64,000 nt of DNA, taken from Glossina fuscipes. Lineage: Eukaryota > Arthropoda > Insecta > Diptera > Glossinidae. The position numbers were made by a program, and so were the translations under genes. The stretch is taken from positions 3,609,647-3,673,646 of the forward strand of contig NW_023998433.1 of assembly GCF_014805625.2 (NCBI RefSeq), given 5' to 3'. Position 1 is the stretch's first letter, and each line of letters begins with the position of its first letter. The notes beneath the pieces are model-generated. The model did not search any database. It saw only the letters and a list, made by a program, of their open reading frames with translations, and was not told where the DNA came from. Shown piece by piece: positions 26,089 through 37,065 of the stretch.

Positions 26089-27017
26089 AAGGGCTTATTA
26101 AGCATTTGCTAAGCTCATGACGACACCTAAAAAACAACCATTATCTTTGCGACTTTGCCTTTTATTCTTATCAATCGACAAATTCTCAATAAAAATATTT
26201 AAAATTAATGATGTATCTTTCCGTATCCGTTAATATTGTGTTTTTTTCAGGTATTTTATGTTAATTACATTTGTTACATTTCTTACTTTTTATAATTTTA
26301 ATGTTAATAATATTAAATATACATTAATTAATTAATCAAATGAAAAAAGTAATTATTACGTTTTAACAGCTTTCTTTTCAGTATTATTTATATTTACATA
26401 TATTCTTTCGCGTAAGGTCTCGCGATAAGAAATTTACAGACCCTTATCGTTCAAAATTTAAGAAATATTAAATATATTAAATATATTTTAATGAATTAAC
26501 CATATCTAAAAGTATTTATTATTTATTATCATAAAGAAAAGACTTACGATAAGGATAAGAAATTCACGCTATAACTCAAGTAGAAAATGCTCAAACACAC
26601 TACTTTAACTTTTGCCAACACATGTGAACTGAAAACCATTTATGAATATATAAAACGAACAAAAAGTCGAATTGAATCAACACTTGTGAAAAGACTTTTA
26701 AAAAGACGTTTTCCCAATAACACTTAAAAAAATAATTTTAGTTTTATTATTACCGTGTGTTTATTTTTCCTTTTTTTATTTGCCGCTATGCGTATGTTTA
26801 ACTATTTTATGTCATGTTATGTATGTTATGTTTTAAAATATTTGTGAGTTAACAGTTTGGTTTTGGTTTTTTTGATATGTACGTATATGTATTTACGTAT
26901 ATTTTCACACCAATTCTCCCGCGACAAAAAATTTACAAATTTTACGTTTGAAAGTTAAAAAAAAATGCAACAACAAAGCAGACACGGTACTACTTTTATA
27001 GCAACATAATTCATTTC

Positions 27018-27141
27018 TCAGTAAATTTCACTCTGAGAAGTAGAATTTTATTCTCAGCATTTTTGCGGGGCATCCATAAGAAATGTGTAATAAAGGCACC
27101 AACGTAAATTTTACTCTGAGAAATAGAATTTTACTCTCAGC
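27018..27141. repeat. Two tandem copies of a CTGAGAA...TTCTCAG motif (family C)
   Basis: The motif CTCTGAGAARTAGAATTTTA followed by YTCTCAGC occurs at about 27031-27058 and 27114-27141. Each copy is itself an imperfect palindrome (CTGAGAA against TTCTCAG). A diverged copy lies near 27690-27727, next to the inverted repeat described in the next entry. This suggests one family of small palindromic elements. Confidence 0.6.
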
Positions 27142-27689
27142 CTGTAGAACCAATAACAACATTTAATTAAACAGATCTGATGTTGAGTCGCTTCTTGTTG
27201 CTTATGTTTCATAATTTTTTACGTTGAGTCTGCATAAGCAACCAAATCAACTGATTTGAGTTTGTATAAGCAATATATATTTTGTACTAATAATTTTTCT
27301 TTAGTAATTATTATAGAAAAGATAAAGATAGAAAAACGAATCGTTTTATTTGTAATTTCAACACTATTAATCAGAATATTATTGGAATTAGCTTAATCTT
27401 TTCGATTAGTTTTTTAGTAACATTTTTTTTTTTACATTATTTAAGATTGAAAAGAATGATAGGATTAACGTTAATTGAATAATTTTTCATAGCTCTTTAA
27501 TAATATTCTACTATATATACTTAAAACCTTGGAATTATAAATTTTATTCGTTTGTATTTTACGGGGAATTGATAGGTTGTATTGTTTCTAAAGCAATTGC
27601 GTGAATTTGCGTGAATGCGTTTATGAAAATAATAAAAAAAAAAAAAATTTGCTTACAAAAAAATTAGTAATAAATAATATGTGAAGAGA

Positions 27690-28610
27690 AAAAATTTTAT
27701 TTTTAGAAAGTAGATTTTGTTCTCAGCAAAGTCAAAAAGGGCATTCATAATAATAATCTCTGAAATAAACAAAATTTTACAAAAACAATGCCAATAATAA
27801 CAAATGATGTCATATAAGACTATGGTTAAACATCTGAGCATTCTTTTGCGCTCTGATAACATTTCGTAAGTAATAATGCTATTACTATCCAGTGATCTCC
27901 CATGAATGTTTCCTACGAATTAAAAATTCATCTCAATAAAATTTCGCTTTGGCTGAACAATTGCAATATGAACAATCTTTGTATATAAAGGACAATAATA
28001 TCCTTAAAAAGACCAGTCTACAATATCTGGACTTGTATATTGATCGAAGACTAACATGGAAAATTGATATAAAAGTTGAATGTGAGCAACTTGGCTTAAA
28101 GACGACTTTATTGGCTTAATCGTCGAGAATTTCAACTTAATCTAATAAATAAGTGCATTCTCAAGTAAGTAAGTCATCAATTAATATATCAACTATAGTA
28201 TTCATAGCTTTTTCTTGACGTTCGAATCGCATCGAGCAAGACATGTTCGAATTGTTTGTTTGTGTTTGAGTGCTTTGTATGATGTCTGTTTGGTAAACAA
28301 CATGCACACTTGTTGTTATGACAATTTCCAATTGAGAGACGAAATGTTATCAGAGCGCAAACGAACATTCAGATTTTTGAACGTACTCTTATTATCAGGC
28401 ATTATTTATTCGACCACTATTATTGTAATGTTATTAAAAAAATTTTATTAACCCTGGCGGGAGATTTTTTACAGGGCGTTTATTTGACCACTACTGGCAT
28501 TGTTATTTCTTCACATCATTCGCACAACATTCATGCAAGCGTTGTTTTTGTAAGATTTTGTTTATATTAGAGATTATCATTATGAATGCGTTTTTTGATA
28601 TTAATTAGCT
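27690..28610. repeat. Inverted repeat flanking a Jockey-type LINE fragment
   Basis: The minus strand of 27745-27865 and the plus strand of 28341-28600 share an anchor, CGAAATGTTATCAGAGCGCA, and a downstream block, TTTTTGTAARATTTTGTTTA then GAGATTATYATTATGAATGC. The right arm has about 120 extra bases. The ORFs reading MLSERKR in each arm are products of this repeat, not independent genes. Between the arms lies the LINE fragment at 27866-28330. Confidence 0.75.
27866..28330 (+). mobile_element. Jockey-type LINE fragment (post-YADD RT region and 3' end)
   Basis: The plus strand reads SSDLPMNVSYELKIHLNKIS, then YLDLYIDRRLTW, matching by alignment the segment at about 30640-30830 on the minus strand (NPKYLGLQIDRKLL). 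The 3' stretch TTTGTATGATGTC (28270-28282) is also shared with the minus-strand copy. Stops and frame changes show it is dead. Confidence 0.75.
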
Positions 28611-29123
28611 TAGATTTAAAACAAAACATATACAATGTTTTTACTATATTTTTTTTTTTTTTCTTCGAAGCAAATATCGTATTAAAGAAGCATTTCGCTA
28701 TATAAAAAGCAAAGAATAAAAATAAATTATATCGCATATTTATGTTTATTTTAAAATAATTTGTAAATAAATTGAAAAATCTGACAATTTTATATCTTCA
28801 TTGATTATTGTTAAACTCTAGGTGTACTTTTAAGTATTTGAAAGGATAAGTGTAAATTTAATATATATTGATTAATTAATAACATGATTTATGTAAATTT
28901 TCATCTTTATCTATAATAAAGCAGTCACTTCAAATAATGTCTTAATGAATGTCTTAATTGAATTAATCTATATCAATGCGATTGCAAGGAGAAAGCTTGT
29001 CCGTTAAAAAACACTCATTTTTACCGCTTCTCAAGCTATTAGACAGAAAGTTATTTCTTAAAAAAATAAAGGAAGTTTTAACTACCTGTATAATTATACT
29101 TAATAATATACAAAATTAATTAC

Positions 29124-29203
29124 CTGTGTAATTATGTCCATGCCCATACGGATTGTTACATTAACCATAAATTTCAGCATTTTCTTCATCACTTAAATGT
29201 TTG
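29124..29203 (-). pseudogene. 6-pyruvoyl-tetrahydropterin synthase exon with in-frame stop
   Basis: Minus-strand translation gives SKHLSDEENAEIYG, a TAA stop, then CNNPYGHGHNYT. Known PTPS enzymes read xSK-x-LSDEEN...FGKCNNPNGHGHNY here, so the TAA (29161-29163) replaces the conserved Lys before the catalytic Cys. The Cys and the two zinc-binding His of GHGH are intact. The block is bounded by a plausible acceptor (TTTGCTAG|C) and a good donor (ACAG|GTAATT), and its 80 nt keep the phases expected for splitting Ser and Val codons. PTPS makes the precursor of tetrahydrobiopterin and eye pteridines and is encoded by purple in Drosophila. No other PTPS exon is recognised nearby. It could be a relic exon of a duplicated gene, or a live exon with a sequencing error. 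Confidence 0.72.
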
Positions 29204-29386
29204 CTAGCAAACATTTTCGCAAATTGACACCAAATCAGAAATGAAACAAATGCAATAGAAAATGATATGAGTAATAAAAATGAAACAAAAATATTAACTA
29301 AACGAAAGTGAAAGGAGAAATTAAGAGAGAAAGTACCTACGTAAACGATGACTTGTTTGATCAAACTTGCTCGTCTCTTGTTATAT

Positions 29387-29461
29387 TGTGGAATCTGGAC
29401 GGCGAACTTGTGGAATTTGTGGGAACTGGGTGGCGAACTTGTGGGAACTGGGCGGTCAACT
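29387..29461 (+). repeat. 22-bp minisatellite, three units
   Basis: Units at 29387-29408, 29418-29439 and 29440-29461 follow the consensus TGTGGGAACTGGGYGGCGAACT. There is a 9-bp partial unit between the first and second. The array is GC-rich compared with its surroundings. Confidence 0.85.
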
Positions 29462-29969
29462 TGTGATATGAGTATCTAAACAAAAGCTGCAACTTGTTTT
29501 ATGAATATAAACAACGGCTTAGAAAAATTCTCCTCGCAACATTTTTATTTTGTTTATGTTTCTAGGGCGCGTGTTTCATCCTGCTGTAAGGGATTTTTTT
29601 ATTAAAAATTCAGATTGATATGCGAATTGATGCATATTTAATTATTCACTTTATTAATGAAATTTAAAAATAAATATAATTTTGCAAATTTTCATATTGT
29701 TTGCTATTTGTAAAGAATTTGTTATTTTCTATGTCCAATTATTAAGTTAATTGATTTTACATTTGAAATGTATAAATATGCAAGCTACGAAAAAAGGAGA
29801 GTAACAAAATTTCCTCGTAAGCAGAGAGAGTTGCACAAGGTCGTTTATCTCATATTCGTGACAAGGTTAAAAAAAAGAGTTTGGAGGGGGAAAAGACCTA
29901 AGCATGTTTATTCAAAGATTTTGATATGAAACGAATTTTTGTTTGTGTTGTCTTTATTTTGATTTAGTT

Positions 29970-30295
29970 TCACTTTGAACACTAGACCTGAACTGGCCGT
30001 GTTCAATTTCTTATACCATTTTCTTTATTTATTCATATCGCCGTGTTCCAGGGCGCATTCACGTAACCTAATTGCAGGGTTTAAAAGTCTCAATAGAATT
30101 ATGGCTTTTCAGCCTTTTCAAATTCAAAAAACTTCTTCCAATTCCTATCAAATGCATAAAGAATTGAAGATGGGGAAGTGTTTTAAGTGCAATATTTTCA
30201 AAATTTTTGCTTTAGATTTTCCGATCAATGACAACATTTTAACTGTCACATGCATTGATGACACAATAATGTAAAATTTCTCAATTATTTCCCAA
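29970..30295 (+). mobile_element. Jockey-type LINE fragment, plus strand
   Basis: Contains a GTTCCAGGGCGCATTCAC block (30046-30063) that also appears inverted at about 31523-31540. It then carries an RT piece reading IFALDFPINDNILTVTCIDD at about 30199-30258. The last motif corresponds to the YADD box of the RT with a Tyr-to-Cys and Ala-to-Ile change. It abuts the minus-strand copy near 30295, tail to tail. Confidence 0.7.
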
Positions 30296-31630
30296 AACAA
30301 CAAGTGTGTAGTTCGATATTGGTTATCCAACCGACATCATACAAAGAACTCAAACTCAAACAAGTTACAACGTTTCTTTTACCAGAGATGCCAGATTTAT
30401 TTGCTGTACAAAATATTTTGTTGATTTAGTTTATATTGAAAATCTAGGGCATCACGAATAGGCATTTTTACTAAAGAGCCACGCTGCATAGGCAATAAGA
30501 CGGGGAGTCTTAGATTCATATTTTTGGAGTTTTCAATATTGAAGTTAATGGCTATTCCCCGCAGTTATATGAAGGATGCTTTTGTATAAAACCAGTAGAA
30601 TCCTTTGGTTTTTAAATTAAGTTGCTGGCATTCAGCTTTCATATGAATTTTACATAATAATTTTCGGTCAATTTGTAAGCCAAGATATTTTGGATTGTTC
30701 TTGCTAGGGATATTATTGTCATTTATTTGCGAAGATTTTTCAGCATTTATTTTCCAATTATTCCAATTGTTCAGCCCAAGTGAAGTTTCTTAAGACGAAA
30801 TTTTAATTCATTGGAAATATTTATGGGATCACTAGATGAGAATAGTATTGCTGTGTCACCAATGTATGTCGTAGTTAAAATACTGTCATCGACCGGAATA
30901 TCTGAAGCGAAAATTGTGAATGGTATCGGAATTAGAACATTTCTCCAGCGCCCCAGGTCACTACACCTCCAATTTTATATATATTGTGTCTATCATTTTC
31001 AACTTTAACATCATGCCACACTTTATTGAAGATCTTTTCCATATCTAGGAATAGAACACCCCAATAACTTTTACTTTCCATGGCTTCTCTGATGTACGAA
31101 ACAACGTGACGACATTCCTCGACAGGACCGTGCTTGTTACTGAAATCAAACTGATGATTAGGAATAAAATGATTTTTTTCTATTTCTCAACTATTTCTAT
31201 TCTACCTCCTCAAATATTTTAGCAAAAGTAAACTAATTGGTCTAAATGAACTTACGACATTTTCCGGTTTATTAGCTTTACCCACCATAATTGTTTCTGT
31301 ACATTTGCATTGAGTTGGAAAGTGATTCAACCTTGTTTCACTTATCTAATCACAACAAGGAGATTTCTTAATATATTTTCTATTGGCTTGTAAGCCATGT
31401 GGTAATACTTACTTCTTTACGTTGCGTGTTTTATAATGCAATTCTTAAATGTACATACTGTTCTCAGCAAATTGTAAATAATGCCTTGATATTTTTAAAC
31501 TCTACAACTTGATTATGTGAATGCGCCCTGGGACATGGTCACATAAACAAATAAAGAAAATCGTCCAAGAAATGAAAGATTGCAACTCCAGGGCGAAGTT
31601 AAATTAAAGCACTCAAAATGGCAATTCTCT
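30296..31630 (-). mobile_element. Jockey-type LINE fragment, minus strand
   Basis: Reading down the minus strand: VGKANKPENVVSSFRPISLL near 31270, the conserved RT start motif KP-x-KPE...RPISLL; then NHQFDFSNKHGPVEECRHVV near 31100; then LFLDMEKIFNKVWHD near 31030, where F-D-K-V-W is expected; then TTTYIGDTAILFSSSDP near 30860, the YADD box mutated to YIGD; then the post-RT region (NPKYLGLQIDRKLL). Stops interrupt it. The order and wording of the motifs are those of Jockey-clade insect LINEs. Confidence 0.82.
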
Positions 31631-31639
31631 GGAAAATAG

Positions 31640-33495
31640 GACAGGGAAAGTTCTGGGTAAAAAAAAAGAAAGCAAGAACAAGCACAAACATACACTTTAG
31701 TCGAATTTTCTAATATCTAAAGTTCTAATCTCTAATACGTATTCCCTTGTATATCGCACGCTTAATATGAGATATATATTTTACATTATTACTTTTTCGA
31801 ATGTTTTCGAACATTTCTGAGATCACAGTACAAATATAGCCCATTTCAGTTTCGTAAAGGGCTTAATAAGGTAATTGTTTGCAGGATAATCTAACTATTT
31901 AGGGATGAGATTGAATTGTTTCGTAAAAAGTAAATAAATTTTATTTTACAGAATTATATTTTGATTCGTGGATTGAATATAGTATAAAAAGTAAGAAAGA
32001 ATTATGAACTTAAAAGGAAATAAAAACATTATAGATGGTCACGATCGACCTTTAAGTATCCGACATCACTAATGCCTAATGTAACGCTTCATTTCTTTTT
32101 GTGATAAAATACCAAAAATTATAGCTTGTCCCATCCTGATGATATACTTTCCATGGGACTCCTTTTACGAACAGCGGCCTCAAATTTGAACTGAACCAAA
32201 TTTAGCAAAATTAATTTTTTTATCAAAGATCTTATAATTTTTCATTTATTTTCGTCATAAGGTATTGCGAATTAAAAAGTTTGTTGACTTACGTAGGCTT
32301 ACATACGAAACAAAAAGACCAGCGTCAATTTTTATATCAAATTACTATTATGGGCTAATTGTCATAATAAAATATTAAAAACTTGATCTTCTAGTTGTAT
32401 AAAATGACAATTTTCCACATCATTTAGCATGCCCAAGCGCTAGTGCCCAGCCATTTTCGTTGAGAAGTTTTGAGGATAGCAAATTTTTTTCGTATAACGA
32501 CTTTCCCAATGGAAAGTTTTATGTGACCAATGATCTAGAAAACAGTCTGATTCTGCTCTATTTTTAATAGGGATTGTCTTCAGATGTTTGCAATCAGGAA
32601 AATTAGATTCGTCGCTTTTGTAGTTTTGGCAAAGTAAAGATTTTCGTATAAATATTTTTGTGTATGATAACTTATGAATAGAGATTAAATTACTACAATT
32701 TAGAGCAACATGACAGATAAAAAGTGAATATTCCACTCACATTATTGCGAAATTTATATAAGCTTCAATAGTTAATTTAGAATTTTGAATCCGAGATTTG
32801 ACAAAACATTGACTAACTCGATTTCAGCGGAAGCCAATAATGATCCCTTTTATACATAATTCGTATTACAATTATATGTTCATTCCCATCGGCAAATATG
32901 AAGCAATCGACTTCAAATTTAGCAGCAAGATCGAAAGTTCTTTCGAGCAGGTTGATATTGAAAACGGACCAACACGGTCGAAGGACGCGCCTATAATAAC
33001 CTGACAACATCTCTGTTTTTCAAAAGGAATAAAGAATTGGCTTTTCGCTCAGTACTCATAAATTAATAAAAAATTTTATAAATTATAAATAAAAAAAATT
33101 TTGAATGAACAAACTGACCACACCTAGCGAATATTATAAAGTATCAAAATTTAATATTTCTTATAATACGTTTATAACGCGCAGAAGCAAGCTTCAAAAA
33201 CTCCATAAAGTATGTAAATTCTTGGCCATTGTCAAATTCGAACTGCACCTAAACATGTCCGCTTGCCCGTCTATTCCTCTATTTATTTGTTAATCCGTCC
33301 ATCTACCCGTATAAACAATTGTGACGTATTTGTAGTGCACATTTTCCCGTTCGCGAAAAAGAAAATTTTGCCTGCAGATGTGAGAAAGACTTTGAACACG
33401 CCTACAACGCCCACACGCCTATAAAATCAAAACTGAGAACATCTTTGCTTTCCATCTTTTTGCTCGTTGCTTACGAGCTACAACAGATACACGAC
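31640..33495. other. Non-coding stretch, no gene seen
   Basis: No supported coding sequence. The ORF at 32440-32736 has no recognisable motif. 33250-33420 contains CCGTCYAT-rich and CACGCCTA-rich segments typical of dispersed fly repeats, but I could not match them to another copy here. Confidence 0.45.
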
Positions 33496-33510
33496 ATAAA
33501 CGTCCACAAT

Positions 33511-33540
33511 ATTATTATTATTATTATTATTATTATTTTA
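33511..33540 (-). repeat. (TAA)n 3' tail of I-clade LINE copy 1
   Basis: About nine ATT units on the plus strand (TAA on the element strand), overlapping the left target-site duplication. Confidence 0.88.
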
Positions 33541-35591
33541 ATTTTAGACTAATGAAATTAATTCTTAGACTTAAAAAAAAGACATTGAGCACTAGCAACA
33601 CAGGCTGTCGGCTCTAATTATAAAAAAGAATAATAAAATGTGCATTAGATAATGAGCTTAGTAGTATTAATAAAGTAATGTATAGAATTGATATTCTGTT
33701 CTGAAGTGGATTGTAGAATGTTCAAAGGGTTAATCGTTCCAAATGCAATACTTCTAGCCAAGGAAAAGTTGAGGCAGTCGCAGAGAATGTGCTTTATAGT
33801 AAGAGTTTGTCCACAACAGCAGATTGGGGAAGAAGACTTCTTCAGGATCCATTGGTGATTTGCAATTGTATGACCAAGGCGAATTCTCGAGAATGTTTGG
33901 ATCTTGGTTTTCTCAACATTTGTTGGATATAGAGGTGGAGTTAATTGAGGGTTAATGCAAGAGTAGTTTTGATGATGGTATTGTAAATTTCCTTCTGCAA
34001 TTTTCTCTTTAACTTTTCTTCCAATGTATCTTTGAAGATCCAACTTTTCCATGACATCATCCATAATTAGAGGAGCAGAAGCAGCATACTTTGCCAGTAA
34101 GCCGATGTGACTTGGTACCCATAACATTTTAATTTTTCCGTCGGGTGTAGTAATTATATTCCTTAATTTGTTGATGGTGCTCCATCTCGAAGTCGAAGGC
34201 TTCCGAACAGCTTGTAATACAGACAAACTGTCGGTAACAATGACGGTTTTGAGTTTGTTTTTATGGGCAAGGTTGGCAGCGTGAAGGATAGCTCTGGCTT
34301 CGGTTATGAAAGTTGAAGTACTTTCGTGAAATATATGGTTGAGAAGAACCCGTCCTTTAGTATCTACCACCGCACAAGCAGGAGGCAGACCAGGAGATTT
34401 TGAGCCGTCTGTGTACAAAAGATTCCAACCAGTACTCTCCAATACTTGGGTTTTTTCAGCTATTAGATTCCTGAAGACGTAATTTGGAGTATCTTCTTTC
34501 TTGTGCATAGACAGTGAGATGTCAAAAGAGCAGTCTTTCAAAATCCAGGAAGGTTTAACATCAAAAGAGCGGGAAATTTTTAATGGAATGTTCAATTCCT
34601 TTGCGATGCACAAACAATGGTCAATTGCAGATGGTGACTTTGGAATTTTCTTCGCAATAATAATCTTTCTTACGTCATCACCGAGAATGGATTTGTTTGA
34701 ATTAAGAAGCTTAGGGACTATTTTGGCTTTTAGCTCATACGGTCTATTTTCTAAAGTTGGGAGACCAGTTTCAATTATAATATTATTTATGGGCGTCGTC
34801 CGAAAAGCATAACAACTTGCTCTGACGGCTTGGTGACAGACCGGTTTAAGGATGTTGATATTAGCTTTGCAGCTATTGCCATAAATTATCAAAGCAAAGT
34901 CAATCTTGCTTAACACAAGCATTTTGGTAAGATAAGCAATAGTGTTAATATGCGCATGGCTTCTGCAAGCAACGTACTGTATGAAATTTACCCTTGTTAA
35001 AAGGGAGTTTTTTAACCGAAGACAGTGTGCTTTCCAACGATAATTGTTGGAAAACGTGAGCCCGAGAACATGGAGCGTCTGCACATTTAGTACTGGTAAG
35101 TCGTTAATATGCATCAGTAGGTTTCCTGCATTGTTTTGATTTTTGTATAGAAATTTTAGCTCCTGACGAGTTTGCTCATGTGGAGATATCACATGCAATA
35201 GATTCGAGGATGTTGATTGCTTTCGTGTTGTCTTTTTCTTTTGTAAAAATGTATACTTCGTCCGCGTAGGGACAATGTTCCACTCTTGGTACACGGCAAA
35301 GAATTTTGCTAATTTCGTTGAAAGCGATCTGGAAAAGCGTGACAGAGAGAGGAGATCCTTGCGGAATGCCATTCTTTAGCGGAAAGGAATCAGAAAGATG
35401 ATTGTTGATTCTAACTTTGAACCGGCGATGCGACATGAATGATTTGATGTAGTTGAAGAATTTGGGTCCAACATTCCATGATTTCAAGAGTCTTAAGATA
35501 ACATGAAGACCAACTCTGTCAAATGCTTTTTCGAAATCAATTGAGAGAATTTTTACGTGATTTCGTTCGGGAATTGCTTTGCTTGTGAACT
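33514..35591 (-). mobile_element. I-clade LINE copy 1, 5'-truncated, with TSD
   Basis: A 2.1-kb minus-strand insertion flanked by an 11-bp duplication, TCCACAATATT, at 33503-33513 and 35592-35602. It ends in a TAA-repeat tail (ATT repeats on the plus strand at 33511-33536), a known hallmark of the I-factor clade. It carries the RT palm, RNase H and a C-terminal CCHC-like motif. The 5' end is lost inside the RT domain, which is the usual outcome of incomplete target-primed reverse transcription. Confidence 0.93.
33645..35591 (-). pseudogene. I-clade LINE ORF2 remnant: reverse transcriptase and RNase H
   Basis: Two overlapping frames make up the remnant. The upstream frame (35591-35176) holds RT motifs DFEKAFD, NGIPQGSP and YADE, the last normally YADD. 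A frameshift near 35180 leads into the long frame ending at 33645. In that 575-residue frame, roughly the first 62 codons are out-of-frame sequence. RNase H follows: YTDGS at 320-324, TEAR at 357-360, TDS at 380-382 and WVPSH at 418-422. The usual GNE-x-AD segment after WVPSH is missing, removing the fourth acidic catalytic residue. The C-terminus shows PICCCGQ...KHILCDC, a Cys/His motif found at this position in I elements. The enzyme would copy element RNA at the target site; this copy is inactive. Confidence 0.9.
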
Positions 35592-35608
35592 TCCACAATA
35601 TTGTTCTA

Positions 35609-36727
35609 CAACAAGTAGGAAATTTATATTCGGTCGTGACCGAATTTTTTATACCGATTACTGTAATCCTAAAACAATATTGGATGGGCTCGACTGATTT
35701 TTTCTATTTTCAGAATAAAAGGAGAAATTTTTATAGTGTATGTGTTGTACTTTATCGGTACGAAGCAAAAACCACGCAAAGTAAAAGCATGTTGGAAATG
35801 TGTTCTTTGAAAGTTTGGTCATTTTCAAGTTCTCTTGCGAGTTTGTAGGCGATATCTTCATTTTTGGCGAACGGCGGGTTGTTTATCATATATACCACAG
35901 GAATTTATAGACGGACAGATGAACAGGTGGATATGATTAGGGGCATTTCGAATTGGAAACTGCCCTAGAATCTATGTATTTTATGTTTGCTTCTGTGCGC
36001 AGTTAAAGTTTCGACAAAAAATGAGATCATGACACACTATAAAGTTAAGTTGGTGTAGCGGAATTTTTCATTTTTTGTATATTTATCTGTGGTAGTTTAT
36101 GCGCAAAGAGCGAAAGACCAATTTTTTATTCCTTTCGAAAAACGTAGGTGTCCCCATTTTACGTAATACTGTACGGATGTACTTTGACTGATTTGGTTCA
36201 TTTTCACTACCAACCTGCATGTCAGAGCTTCTAACGATTCTGCCAAATTTGAATTTGATAGCTTTATTTTTGGGGTCGGGAGAATGTTTACAATACACCT
36301 TGTACAGGCGGACAGACAGCCAGATGGATATGATTAACTCGATTCAAAATTTGATGCTGATCAAGAATATGTATATTTTGTGGGGTCTCTTAAGCTTCCT
36401 TCTGGTCGCTACAAACGTATTGATAAACTGTACATACCCCTCATCCTTCGGGGTGTGGAGAGATAGACCACCTTTTATTATGCCGATCAATTCAGAACAA
36501 TTTTCTGCTTGTCTGTCCGTCTGACTATCTTGTTTTCTTGTGTTCAAATTGAACGCTGTTAATAATGGTTTGGTTTGGACGACTTTCAATGTAACGCCTT
36601 ATCCTGAAATCGTATATAAATCTATTATCTTGAATCGTACAATAAATATCGTCGTATATATAACTGTGGATTGGTGTAGGGTATTTAATAGTGGCCTATG
36701 GCTCTTTATAGGAATCTTACTTGTTTT
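35609..36727 (+). mobile_element. Family A inverted-repeat non-autonomous element
   Basis: About 1.1 kb with similar inverted ends: AACAAGTAGGAAATTTATAT on the left, and AACAAGTAAGATTCCTATAA as the reverse complement of the right. A subterminal palindrome, TTCGGTCGTGACCGAA (35629-35644), and the stretch GGTGTAGGGTATTT (36673-36686) are shared with other copies. The interior has no meaningful ORF and contains two GGACAGA-rich segments. The superfamily is not assigned. The left end lies a few bases from the 5' edge of I-clade LINE copy 1. Confidence 0.7.
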
Positions 36728-37054
36728 ATTATGTGTTCTTTTATTTGATTTAGAATTTTGATAGCGAAAACTAATAGGATTCTTTTTGATTTTGCTAATG
36801 GATTGGAATTTATGTTTAGGATATGCTTTGATATTTTAATTGATCTCACTTAACATTGGAATTTTAATGGTAAAAATTTAACTATTAGGTGCTCTCATTA
36901 ATTTTGAGAAGCGACTTCTACTGGTAAAAACGATAAAGAAATGTAAAATACCAGTATACATAACGATTAAATTCGATGATTTTGAATTTTCGCTACCTAA
37001 AATAACGATTTTCTATTTAGTATTAATGAGGTATATTGAGCGTAAGCCGATGCT

Positions 37055-37064
37055 NNNNNNNNNN
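37055..37064. other. Assembly gap (10 N)
   Basis: Ten Ns. The number is probably a placeholder. Sequence on the two sides should not be assumed contiguous. Confidence 0.99.
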
Positions 37065-37065
37065 G

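Larger units (their letters stand above)
21860..26990. other. Presumed upstream region of the gene at 21332-21851; no other gene seen
   Basis: Contains T-rich tracts, (AT)n at 22660-22683, (CA)n at 23540-23571, (TA)n at 23711-23732, and a GA-rich tract near 24340-24400. The 111-residue ORF at 25220-25555 and the 103-residue ORF at 22310-22621 show no motif, signal or splice structure that would support them. The 5' UTR and promoter of the minus-strand gene should lie just above 21851. Confidence 0.45.

Noticed and set aside
34501..34812. 103-residue plus-strand ORF
   Set aside because: It is the antisense of the LINE RT/RNase H connecting region on the minus strand.
35609..36727. Family A as a Helitron, because of the near-terminal hairpin
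   Set aside because: No TC start or CTRR end at the right distance, and inverted ends are present; left unclassified.
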